NCBI GenBank assembly: GCA_007695295.1
Contig: REEB01000132.1
Location: forward strand, 1 to 64,000
Direction: 5' to 3'
From: Puniceicoccaceae bacterium
Lineage (GTDB): Bacteria; Verrucomicrobiota; Verrucomicrobiia; Opitutales; Opitutaceae
Length of the DNA: 64,000 bases
Shown here: piece after piece, positions 54,257-63,053 of the stretch
Position numbering within the stretch: position 1 is the stretch's first letter
Layout of the letters: the number at the start of each line of letters is the position of its first letter
Position numbers and translations under genes: made by a program
Notes under the pieces: generated by a model
The model's database searches: none
Told to the model about the DNA's origin: nothing
What the model saw: the letters and a program-made list of their open reading frames with translations, nothing else

Positions 54257-55699
54257 TCAAGCGTAGTGGCGGCGGAGATTGCTCGGGAGAATACCGAGTT
54301 CCTCGCGGTATTTCGCCACCGTTCGCCGGGCGATGGTGATGCCGCCCTCGGCCAGAATCCCGACCAGCTCCTGGTCGCTCAGAGGCTTGAGGGGGTTTTC
54401 CTGATCCACGAGGTGGGCGATGCGGTCCTTGACGCTGGTGTTGGAGATGGAGTTTCCCTCTTCGGAGCGATAGCCGGCGGCGAAAAAGTACTTCAGCTCG
54501 AAGACGCCGTGGGGGGTCCGGGCGTATTTGTTGGCGATGGCGCGGCTCACGGTGGTTTCGTGGACGCCGACCGCATCGGCCACCTGGGTCATGGTGAGCG
54601 GACGCAGCCGGGAGACGCCCTCCTCAAAAAAGTCGACTTGCTGGCGGACGATTTCACGGGTGATGCGCTCAATGGTCTGCTGGCGCTGCTCGATGGAGTT
54701 GATGAGGAACTTGCCGGAGCGAAGCTTCTCCTGAAGGTAGGTGCGTTCGTCCTTTTTGAGCCGGCCTTGGGCGATGAGGTTTTTATAGGACTGGCTGAGA
54801 CGAAGGCGGGGAATGTAGTCGCTGTTCATCTTCACGACCCACTCGCCGTCTTCCTTTTCGATGGTCAGGTCGGGAACGACGACGCGGTTGGAATCATCGC
54901 CGAAGCGTCGGCCCGGTGCGGGATCGAGGGTGGCGATCTCCTCGATGGCCTGCTGCACGTCTTCGAGGTCCGCGCCGAGTTTACGGGCCAGTTCGGGGAT
55001 GCGCCTGCGGGTGAGAAGCTTGAAGTGGTCTTTGACAATGCGGGCGGCGAGGGCGTCGGCCCGATTGCACTGGGTGAGTTGGATCAGAAGGCAATCCGGC
55101 AGGTTGCGGGCGCCGATGCCGGGAGGATCGAGGGTGCGGAGGAGTTCGGCGGCGGCCTGGAGATCGGCCAGCGGCAGGCCGGAGGAGAGGGCCAGATCGG
55201 GGAGGGGCGTGTCGAGAAAGCCGCGGTCATCGAGACTGCCGACGAGCAGGTCGAAGGCCGTACGCTGATCCGGGGTGAGGTCATCGGGACCGGCCTGCGA
55301 AGCGAGGTGCTCGTAAAGGGAAGATTCGGCCACCACGGAGTCAAAAAAGTGCTGCCGACGCTCGGCGTCCTCGCGCGTGTAGACGGTGCCGGCGGCCTCG
55401 GCCATGAAGTCGCGCCAGTCGTCGTCCAGTTTGCTGAGAATGGAGAAATCCTCGTCGAACCGCAGCTCCTCCTGAGGATCGGCTTCCTCGCCGGAGTTCT
55501 CCTCGGCGGGTTCGGCGGACGAATCGTCGGAAGGGAGTTCCTCGAGGGTGGGGTTGGTCTGGATTTCCTCTTGGATGGCTTGGCGGAGGTCGAGCGCGGC
55601 GACCTGCAGGATTTTGAGCGACTGGCGCAGTTGGGGCGCCAGGACCAGATTCTGGGTCTGGCGTTGGCGGAGTTCCTGGCTGAACCCCTGGGCGCTCAT
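54257..55699 (-). CDS. rpoN: RNA polymerase sigma-54 factor RpoN
   Basis: Alternative sigma factor for -24/-12 promoters that need enhancer-binding activators. The protein is 480 residues. A Gln/Leu-rich region I (QNLVLAPQLRQSLKILQ) is followed by an acidic region II and the core-binding domain. A helix-turn-helix with HETTVSRAIANKYARTPHG precedes the intact RpoN box ARRTVAKYRE at 457-466. The ATG at 55699 is used, because the frame upstream to 56182 has no coding character. Confidence 0.97.
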   Translation of the reverse strand: MSAQGFSQELRQRQTQNLVLAPQLRQSLKILQVAALDLRQAIQEEIQTNPTLEELPSDDSSAEPAEENSGEEADPQEELRFDEDFSILSKLDDDWRDFMAEAAGTVYTREDAERRQHFFDSVVAESSLYEHLASQAGPDDLTPDQRTAFDLLVGSLDDRGFLDTPLPDLALSSGLPLADLQAAAELLRTLDPPGIGARNLPDCLLIQLTQCNRADALAARIVKDHFKLLTRRRIPELARKLGADLEDVQQAIEEIATLDPAPGRRFGDDSNRVVVPDLTIEKEDGEWVVKMNSDYIPRLRLSQSYKNLIAQGRLKKDERTYLQEKLRSGKFLINSIEQRQQTIERITREIVRQQVDFFEEGVSRLRPLTMTQVADAVGVHETTVSRAIANKYARTPHGVFELKYFFAAGYRSEEGNSISNTSVKDRIAHLVDQENPLKPLSDQELVGILAEGGITIARRTVAKYREELGILPSNLRRHYA

Positions 55700-55897
55700 G
55701 CGTTGCGGAAACCGTGCTGCACGGCGGGTTGCGGTTTGATTGGGAGTCGGCTCACTGGGATGGGAGAAAGAGCGCTTGAGCGGTTTTTGCAAGATCAACC
55801 TTGCATCTAGCATGAAAATTGCTTCAAAGATTCGCGGGGTGGGTGGCCAAGCGCCCCGGCGGGTTGACAGGCCTTTGATGCGGAGCATGTTGATGCC

Positions 55898-56215
55898 ATG
55901 ATTTCGTTTACGCAGCGGGCGGCCGCCCAAGTTAAAACGCTCCATGCACAGCTCGGTGACGACACCCGCATGCTGCGCGTTTTCATCGAATCGGGCGGTT
56001 GTTCCGGCTTCCAATACGGAATGGCTTTTGACGAGCGCAAACCCGACGATCAAGTTATGGAAAGCGAGGGGATTTCGTTTTTGATCGATCCAGCCAGCCT
56101 GGCCTATCTTGACGGGAGCGAAATTGATTTCGACGACGGTTTGCAGGGCAAGGGTTTCGAAGTGCGCAATCCCAACGCTCAATCGAGCTGCGGCTGCGGG
56201 AAGTCTTTCAACTAA
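55898..56215 (+). CDS. A-type iron-sulfur cluster carrier (HesB/IscA/ErpA family)
   Basis: A 105-residue protein carrying or delivering Fe-S clusters. The three Cys ligands lie in SGGCSGFQY and SSCGCGK, and FIDPASLAYLDGSEIDF, seen here as LIDPASLAYL, fits the family. It opens with MISFTQRAA. It could serve the SufS/SufU pathway encoded elsewhere in the window. Single gene, divergent from rpoN. Confidence 0.95.
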   Translation: MISFTQRAAAQVKTLHAQLGDDTRMLRVFIESGGCSGFQYGMAFDERKPDDQVMESEGISFLIDPASLAYLDGSEIDFDDGLQGKGFEVRNPNAQSSCGCGKSFN

Positions 56216-56262
56216 CCCCTGGTTGGGGAGCGGGCCTGCGGTCTGCCGGAGGCTGCCGGGCT

Positions 56263-56961
56263 TCAGGGAATGGCGATATGAAGGGCGACAACGCCGAAGG
56301 TCATCGCGATGCTGCGCACGTCGACAAAGCCGGCGGCGAGGATCTCCTCGCTGACCTCCTCGCGGGTGGGGAATGACTCAATGGAACCGGCGAGGTAGTT
56401 GTAAGCGGCGCGGTCACCGGTGAGCAGGGTGGCGGCCCTGGGCAGAATCGTTTTGAGGTAGAAGTAATAAAAGGGCCGGAACCAGCGTACAGGCTGCGAA
56501 AATTCCAGAACGTAGAGGCGGCCGGCCGGCCGGCGGAGGATGCGCCGGCACTCTTCCAGTCCGCGCCTGCGATCCGCCAGGTTGCGGAAGCCGAAAGCCA
56601 TCGTCACGGCCTCCGCGGAATCATCCTCGAGGGGAATTTCGAGGCTGTCGCCCAGCATGAAGGTGATCCGGTCGTAGCTGGGGCGGGCGGACCGCTTCTG
56701 TTCCGCGCGGTCGAGCATGGGCTGGCAAAAGTCGAGGCCGAGTATGGGGGTGTCCGGAGGGAGGGCTCGCGCGAGGGCGAAGGCGACATCGCCGCTTCCG
56801 GTGGCGAGGTCGACAACCTCCGCGGGCTTGCGCCGGCGGACCTCCCGCACGAGTCGCCGCCGCCACCAGACATCAGCCCCGAAGGAGAGGGCGCGATTGG
56901 CGAGGTCATAGCGGCCGGCGATCCGGCCGAACATCGAACGCACATCGGCGGGATCGGGCAT
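56263..56961 (-). CDS. ubiE: Ubiquinone/menaquinone biosynthesis C-methyltransferase UbiE/MenG
   Basis: A 232-residue SAM-dependent methyltransferase that methylates demethylmenaquinone or the ubiquinone precursor. Motif I VVDLATGSGDVAFALA binds SAM. GLDFCQPML, TMAFGFRNLADRRRGLEE and the PTREEVSEEILAAGF end are family marks. The substrate is not resolved, though menaquinone fits most Verrucomicrobiota. The ATG at 56961 starts 5 bases after the stop of the upstream ClpX-like gene. Confidence 0.94.
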   Translation of the reverse strand: MPDPADVRSMFGRIAGRYDLANRALSFGADVWWRRRLVREVRRRKPAEVVDLATGSGDVAFALARALPPDTPILGLDFCQPMLDRAEQKRSARPSYDRITFMLGDSLEIPLEDDSAEAVTMAFGFRNLADRRRGLEECRRILRRPAGRLYVLEFSQPVRWFRPFYYFYLKTILPRAATLLTGDRAAYNYLAGSIESFPTREEVSEEILAAGFVDVRSIAMTFGVVALHIAIP

Positions 56962-56966
56962 GGAAC

Positions 56967-58589
56967 TCAATCAGCGCCGCCTTCGCGCAGATCCTTGAAA
57001 CTTTCCATGACCCACTTGGACAGCTCCTGGTCCGGATTCGCGATGACGGCGGCGGAGATGGCGAAGCGATCCTGCTGGCGTTGGCGGTGGATGAGGGTGA
57101 GGCCATGGTGGAAGTCGTGAAACTTCTCCTCACAGAGACCCCGGATGGTTTTGTCGCGGCGGAGGCTTTCCTCGATCAGCGCCTCAACGGCCGCCTCATC
57201 GAAATCGAGGCGGAAGTTGTGCTGGCTGTGAAAGCGCTCGGCGAAGGACTCCACCTCCTTGCGGAGCACTTCGCGCTGACTGGAGGCGTTGGCCTTGAGC
57301 AGCTCGCGCACGGCTCCGCGCGGATCCTCCATGATACGGGCGTCGAGGCTGAAGGATTTGATGGAGGTGGAAGGGAGCTCGAATTTGAAGTCCCGCAGGA
57401 GGCGTTCGAGCACGGTCATGAGGCCGCGGGCCCCGGTTTTCTCCTCGTAAGCGCGTCGGGCGACTTCGGAGATGGCGGCGCGGTCGATCGAAAAATCAAT
57501 CCCGTAGCCGGTGAAATCCGCCCGGTATTGATTGAGGATGCTGCCTTCCGCCTGCAGCAGAATCGACTCGAGATCATCGGCGTCGAGCGGGCGGCAAGCG
57601 ACCCGCACGGGCAGGCGGCCAATGAACTCGGGCTCGAAGCCATAGTCGATGAAGTCGCTCGACTGCACGCGGGTGAGGAGTTCGGCATCCTCCACCTCGC
57701 TGCCGCCGCCGGTTGCACCGAAGCCCAGCCGCGAACTCATGAGACGGCGGCGTACCTGCTCGGGGAGTTTGTCGAAGGCGCCGCTGACAATGAAAAGGAT
57801 ATGGCGGGTGTTGATGGTGCGCCGGCGGGCTTTTCCGGAACGCTGCATCTCCATCATGGCCTGCATCTGGCCGAGGAGGTCGGTCTGACTGTGGAGACTG
57901 ACCTCGGTTTCCTCCATCAGCTTGAGCAGATTGATCTGCACGCCGCGGCCGGAGACGTCTCTCCCTCCGGTTCCGGCGCTGCCAGCGGCGGCAATTTTGT
58001 CGATTTCATCAATGTAAATGATCCCGTACTGGGCGAGTTCGACATCGTTGTCGGCAAGGCGGACGAGTTCGCGCACGAGGTCCTCGACGTCACCGCCAAC
58101 GTAGCCGGTCTCGGAAAATTTTGTCGCATCAGCCTTTACGAATGGAACGCCGACGAGCTTGGCGACGCAGCGCATGAGGTAGGTTTTGCCGACGCCGGTG
58201 GGGCCGAGGAGGATGATGTTCTGCTTGGCGTATTCCTTTTCCCGCAGGCGGGCATCCTCGAGGCATCGGCGCACGTGGTTGTAGTGGTCGCAGATAGCCA
58301 CGGAGATGACTTTTTTGGCTTCATCCTGGCGGATGACGAAGCGGTCCAGGTAATCGCGGATTTCGCGGGGTCGGAGGCTGAAGTCCCGAATGCGGCGGAG
58401 AACGGCATCCCGTTCGCTTTCCTCGTCGTCGGCGGTCTCATTTTGTGCGGGAGGGGCGCCGCTGGCGCTGACGCCGGGGCCGCCGGCCTGGGGCCCGAAA
58501 GGGTTCGGGATCTGCCCCCGGCGCAGCATCTCCTGGATTTGCTTCTGCAGGTCTTCGAGCGGATTGGGCGGATCGTTGTCCTTGCTCAT
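56967..58589 (-). CDS. ClpX-like AAA+ unfoldase lacking the zinc-binding domain
   Basis: A 540-residue AAA+ protein. The first 60 residues are Pro/Gly-rich and have no Cys, so the C4 zinc domain of ClpX is absent. Walker A GPTGVGKT, the pore-1 loop GYVG in SETGYVGGDV, Walker B IIYIDEIDK and the ClpP-docking-like LGF loop in SRLGFGAT are present. The C-terminal part is longer than in E. coli ClpX (about 424 residues). It could pair with ClpP or act alone. Coupled to ubiE, with a 5-base gap. Confidence 0.85.
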   Translation of the reverse strand: MSKDNDPPNPLEDLQKQIQEMLRRGQIPNPFGPQAGGPGVSASGAPPAQNETADDEESERDAVLRRIRDFSLRPREIRDYLDRFVIRQDEAKKVISVAICDHYNHVRRCLEDARLREKEYAKQNIILLGPTGVGKTYLMRCVAKLVGVPFVKADATKFSETGYVGGDVEDLVRELVRLADNDVELAQYGIIYIDEIDKIAAAGSAGTGGRDVSGRGVQINLLKLMEETEVSLHSQTDLLGQMQAMMEMQRSGKARRRTINTRHILFIVSGAFDKLPEQVRRRLMSSRLGFGATGGGSEVEDAELLTRVQSSDFIDYGFEPEFIGRLPVRVACRPLDADDLESILLQAEGSILNQYRADFTGYGIDFSIDRAAISEVARRAYEEKTGARGLMTVLERLLRDFKFELPSTSIKSFSLDARIMEDPRGAVRELLKANASSQREVLRKEVESFAERFHSQHNFRLDFDEAAVEALIEESLRRDKTIRGLCEEKFHDFHHGLTLIHRQRQQDRFAISAAVIANPDQELSKWVMESFKDLREGGAD

Positions 58590-58615
58590 CGGGTAATGTT
58601 CTTCGGGGTTTGAGG

Positions 58616-58644
58616 TTGACGCAACCCCAAGCAGGAAAATAAGT
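58616..58644 (+). promoter_or_regulatory. Candidate sigma70-type promoter of the HU gene
   Basis: TTGACG at 58616-58621, a 17-base spacer and ATAAGT at 58639-58644, 26 bases before the HU start. The -35 matches well and the -10 only moderately. It lies in the 80-bp divergent gap with the ClpX-like gene. Confidence 0.4.
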
Positions 58645-58669
58645 TACTCAGGCGAAACCACCACAACTC

Positions 58670-58993
58670 ATGGCCAGTAATCTCACCAAGCGGGAAATCG
58701 TACTCGACATCTATGAAAAGACCGGGTGGCAGCAGAAACATATCCAGGAAACGGTGCAGATGGCGTTGGACATTATCCAGGATGCATTGGCCAAAGGGCG
58801 GAATGTGGAGCTGAGAAATTTCGGGGTGTTTGAAGTCCAGGTCCGGAAAGCACGAGTGGGGCGCAACCCCAACCGGCCGGAGAAAGACGTCATCATCCCG
58901 ACCCGAGCGGTGGTAAAATTCAAGGCCGGCAAGATCCTGAAATCCCGGATCAAGAAACTTGATCTGGACGCCCTGCGGCAGTCGGCCGACTAG
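58670..58993 (+). CDS. HU/IHF family DNA-binding protein
   Basis: A 107-residue histone-like protein that bends DNA. The family core is intact: NLTKREIVLDIYEKTG, VELRNFGVFEVQVRKARVGRNP with the RNP tip of the beta arm, and VVKFKAGK. A 15-residue basic C-terminal tail extends beyond standard HU. HU and IHF subtypes cannot be separated by eye; RNPNRPE is somewhat IHF-like. Confidence 0.94.
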   Translation: MASNLTKREIVLDIYEKTGWQQKHIQETVQMALDIIQDALAKGRNVELRNFGVFEVQVRKARVGRNPNRPEKDVIIPTRAVVKFKAGKILKSRIKKLDLDALRQSAD

Positions 58994-59020
58994 GTCGGCG
59001 GCGGCGTTTTTTCGATCTCC

Positions 59021-60346
59021 ATGGAGCCCGTCCGCCTCCTGCCCGGCTTCCGGGATTTCTATCCCGAGGCCTTCCGCCTGCGCCGCCACTTCGCCACCAT
59101 CTGGAGACAGGTGGCCGGCCTGCATGGGTTTTCCGAATACGATGGTCCCGTGCTCGAAGCGCTGGATCTTTTCCGCAAGAAATCCGGAGAGGAGATCGAG
59201 CGGCAGCTCTTTGCGTTCACCGACAAAGGGGACCGGGCGGTGGCGCTCCGGCCGGAAATGACGCCGACCCTGGCGCGGATGGTGGCGGCCAAGGCGGCTT
59301 CCCTGCGGCGGCCGGTGAAGTGGTTCAGCATCGGTGACCAGTTCCGCTACGAGCGCCAGCAAAAGGGCCGGCTGCGCTGTTTCACCCAGTTCAACGCCGA
59401 TTTGCTGGGTGAGGAAGGGCCTGCGGCGGAAGTGGAGCTGATCTCGCTGTTGGCCGCTTCCCTGCGGGCTTTCGGGCTGACCGAGGAGGACTTTTGCATC
59501 CGCATCAGTGACCGCACATTCTGGATACATTTTCTGGAAACACGGGGCATCACCGGGGAAACGGCCCGGGGAGTCCTGGGCGTGGTCGACAAGCTGGAGC
59601 GGGAAAGCCCGGAGGCGACGCGCCAGGCCTTGGGTGCGGTCGTGGGCGAGGCCGCCGCGGATCCGTTGCTGGAGGCGATCCGGAGGTTGGTCGCGGTCCG
59701 CGACTTGGGAGAACTGGAGGCGATCGCGGGTAACGGTGTAGATGCAGGGGCACTCGGGGCGGCCCGGGAGCGGCTCGCGCTCTGGGCTGAGCTGATGGCG
59801 GATCTGGAGGCGATCGGCCTGGGGGATTTTGTCCAAGTGGACCTCGGTGTGGTCCGGGGACTGGCCTATTACACGGGTTTTGTCTTCGAGGCCTTCGACC
59901 GCAAGGGCGCCTTTCGTGCGCTCGCCGGAGGTGGGCGTTATGACGGCCTGGTCGAGCTTTTCGGCGGTCCTTCCCTGCCGGCGGCTGGCTTTGCGGTCGG
60001 CGATGTTGTACTGGAGGAGTTGCTCCGCGAGCGGGGAAAACTTCCCCCGTTGGTCGAGGCCGTCGATGTTTATCTTGTCGTCGGTGAGAACAGCCGGCGG
60101 CCGGCCCTGGAGGCGGCGGCGGCGCTGCGGGCGCATGGCTACCGGGTCGAGTACGCCCTCAAGGCCGGCGGCTTTGGAAAGCAGTTCAAGGCCGCCGCCC
60201 AGTCCGGCGCCCGGCTGGCGCTGACCTTCGGTCCCGACGAGATCGCTCGCGGGGTGTGCAAGGTCAAGGACCTCGCGGCCCGCACGGAGGAAGAGGTTCC
60301 GCTGGCCAGTGTGCTCACGGCCGTGGCACGGCACTTTCAGGCCTGA
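59021..60346 (+). CDS. hisS: Histidyl-tRNA synthetase
   Basis: Class II aminoacyl-tRNA synthetase of 441 residues. Motif 1 and motif 2 (FSIGDQFRYERQQKGRLRCFTQFNAD, cited as QFRYERQQKGR), the HisA motif LAYYTGFVFEAF, motif 3 (LPAAGFAVG) and a C-terminal anticodon-binding domain (VDVYLVVGENSRRPAL, KVKDLAARTEEEVPL) are present. The anticodon domain argues against the HisZ paralogue. The start ATG follows the HU stop by 27 bases. Confidence 0.93.
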   Translation: MEPVRLLPGFRDFYPEAFRLRRHFATIWRQVAGLHGFSEYDGPVLEALDLFRKKSGEEIERQLFAFTDKGDRAVALRPEMTPTLARMVAAKAASLRRPVKWFSIGDQFRYERQQKGRLRCFTQFNADLLGEEGPAAEVELISLLAASLRAFGLTEEDFCIRISDRTFWIHFLETRGITGETARGVLGVVDKLERESPEATRQALGAVVGEAAADPLLEAIRRLVAVRDLGELEAIAGNGVDAGALGAARERLALWAELMADLEAIGLGDFVQVDLGVVRGLAYYTGFVFEAFDRKGAFRALAGGGRYDGLVELFGGPSLPAAGFAVGDVVLEELLRERGKLPPLVEAVDVYLVVGENSRRPALEAAAALRAHGYRVEYALKAGGFGKQFKAAAQSGARLALTFGPDEIARGVCKVKDLAARTEEEVPLASVLTAVARHFQA

Positions 60347-60453
60347 GAGGGTGTCTGTCGACGAGGTCGGCTCAGCTCCCTGAACTCAGGTGAGGTTCGG
60401 TCCGCCTAAAGTCTTGATCCGCCTGACGGATTGCTCTTTGGTCCATCGTTTCC

Positions 60454-60530
60454 GGACGGCTAGCTCAGTTGGTTAGAGCTTCTCGTTTACACCGAGGAGG
60501 TCGGGGGTTCGAGTCCCTCGCCGTCCACCA
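60454..60530 (+). tRNA. tRNA-Val (anticodon TAC), 17 bases upstream of ilvN
   Basis: A 77-base cloverleaf with encoded CCA. Acceptor GGACGGC pairs with GCCGTCC, the anticodon stem TCTCG/CGAGG (one mismatch at its base) encloses TTTACAC, giving anticodon TAC, and the T arm carries GTTCGAGTC. The ilvN ATG follows after 17 bases with no terminator or SD sequence between, so co-transcription is likely. Confidence 0.95.
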
Positions 60531-60547
60531 TCCGCCCTTCATCCCTC

Positions 60548-61018
60548 ATGCGACACACCATATCCGTTCTGGTCGAAAACAAGTTCGGCGTTCTTGCCCG
60601 CGTCGCGGGCATGTTCAGCGGCCGGGGCTTCAATATCGATACGCTCAACGTGGCTCCCACCCAGGATCCGGCCCTCTCCCGCCTGACCGTGGTGGTGCGG
60701 GGTGACGATGGCACGCTTGACCAGATCAACAAGCAACTTCTCAAGCTCATCAACGTCATCGAAGTGGTCGACTTCAAGCGCGGCCAGGCCGTCGACCGCG
60801 AGCTGGTGCTGCTCAAGCTCACCGCCGACTCCCGCACCCGCTCGGAGATCATCCAGATCTGCGACATCTTCCGGGCCAAGATTATCAATGTCGCGGCCGA
60901 CTCCATTGTCATCGAGCTGACCGGCGACGAGGGCAAAATTTCCGCCTTTCTCAACCTCGTCGAGCCCTTCGGCATCGCCGAAATGGCCCGCACGGGCAAA
61001 GTGGCGATGCGCCGCTGA
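60548..61018 (+). CDS. ilvN: Acetolactate synthase small (regulatory) subunit
   Basis: Regulatory subunit of the first common step of branched-chain amino acid synthesis; it confers valine feedback. The protein is 156 residues. The ACT domain starts [33 protein letters not shown], cited as [10 protein letters not shown] and [11 protein letters not shown], with the second domain at [18 protein letters not shown]. No catalytic-subunit gene is adjacent. It is followed by ilvC after 53 bases. Confidence 0.96.
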   Translation: MRHTISVLVENKFGVLARVAGMFSGRGFNIDTLNVAPTQDPALSRLTVVVRGDDGTLDQINKQLLKLINVIEVVDFKRGQAVDRELVLLKLTADSRTRSEIIQICDIFRAKIINVAADSIVIELTGDEGKISAFLNLVEPFGIAEMARTGKVAMRR

Positions 61019-61071
61019 GGGCGGCGGACCGTTTTCACACCAAGAACCCCAGCATTACGCTCCCACTATTC

Positions 61072-62100
<1,029 letters not shown>

Positions 62101-62144
62101 GGCCGCCCTCCGCTTCCCGGGCGGCCTGTACTCGCCCGGGAAGC
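62101..62144. repeat. Nested inverted repeats between ilvC and hemC
   Basis: A 12-bp perfect stem (62112-62123 with 62133-62144, 9-base loop) overlaps a second 8-bp stem (62101-62108 with 62119-62126). The two share bases and cannot form together. No T-run follows, so this is not a canonical terminator. It starts one base after the ilvC stop and ends 30 bases before the hemC start. Confidence 0.75.
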
Positions 62145-62174
62145 CGGCCGGCCCGGTCGCCGCTGTTTCCCGCC

Positions 62175-63053
62175 TTGAGCAAACGCCCTCCCTCTCCCGA
62201 GCGGCCCACCATCCGCCTCGCCACCCGGAAAAGCCCGCTCGCGCTGGCTCAGGCGGAGCTGGCCCGTGAGCAGCTTGGTCACAGCTTTCCGGATACCCTC
62301 GTGGAACTGCTCCCGATGACGACGACCGGGGACCGGCGGCGTTCCTGGTCGCTGGAGGAGCGCGGCGGCAAGGGACTATTTACCCGGGAGCTGGAGCTGG
62401 CCCTGGAGGAGGAACGCGCAGACCTCGCCGTGCACAGCGCCAAGGATCTGCCTACGGAATTGCCGCCCGCGCTGGCCTTGGCGGGATTTCTTCCCCGGGA
62501 GGATCCACGTGATGTGCTGGTGGTGCGGGCGGGGGTGGACGTGCCGCGGCGCATTGCGACCGGCAGCCCCCGTCGGCGGGAGCAGGCCGCGCTGCTTTTT
62601 CCGGAGGCGGTTTTCGGGGAGTTCCGCGGCAATGTCGGCACGCGGCTGCGCAAACTGGCCGAAGGCGAGGCGGACGCCACCCTGCTGGCCAGGGCGGGCC
62701 TCAACCGCCTCGGCATCGCCTCTTGGCCGGGGCTGGTTTTTCGGACCTTGGATATCGAGGCATCGGTGCCGGCCGCGGGTCAGGGCGCGATCGCACTGCA
62801 GTGCCGTCTGTCACAGGCGGAGCACTACAGTGGGGTGGGGGATCGGGTCACCGGCCGGGCGGTGCGGATCGAGCGGGCGTTTCTCAACGGTCTTGGCGGC
62901 GGCTGCCACTCGGCGCTGGCGGTGCATTTCGACGGCGTCCGTCTGCATGCCTTCATGCCGGGCAAGGGCCGGAAATCCTGGCCGCATCCGAAGGGGGGCG
63001 AGGCGGTTGAGCAGGCTTGGCTGGAGGCCTGCCGTAAGGAGCTGCTGGCATGA
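62175..63053 (+). CDS. hemC: Hydroxymethylbilane synthase (porphobilinogen deaminase)
   Basis: Polymerises four porphobilinogens to hydroxymethylbilane in tetrapyrrole synthesis. The protein is 292 residues. Blocks include IRLATRKSPLALAQAELA, SLEERGGKGLFTRELE, VHSAKDLPTELP, the IATGSPRRREQ region, FRGNVGTRLRKL, and the cofactor Cys in LNGLGGGCHSALAVH. I chose the TTG at 62175; no ATG or GTG lies between it and the conserved start. The stop overlaps the cobA-hemD start as ATGA. Confidence 0.94.
   Translation: MSKRPPSPERPTIRLATRKSPLALAQAELAREQLGHSFPDTLVELLPMTTTGDRRRSWSLEERGGKGLFTRELELALEEERADLAVHSAKDLPTELPPALALAGFLPREDPRDVLVVRAGVDVPRRIATGSPRRREQAALLFPEAVFGEFRGNVGTRLRKLAEGEADATLLARAGLNRLGIASWPGLVFRTLDIEASVPAAGQGAIALQCRLSQAEHYSGVGDRVTGRAVRIERAFLNGLGGGCHSALAVHFDGVRLHAFMPGKGRKSWPHPKGGEAVEQAWLEACRKELLA

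Noticed and set aside
59021-60346. hisZ (ATP phosphoribosyltransferase regulatory subunit)
   Set aside because: The protein keeps synthetase motifs and a C-terminal anticodon-binding domain that HisZ lacks, and hisG is not adjacent.
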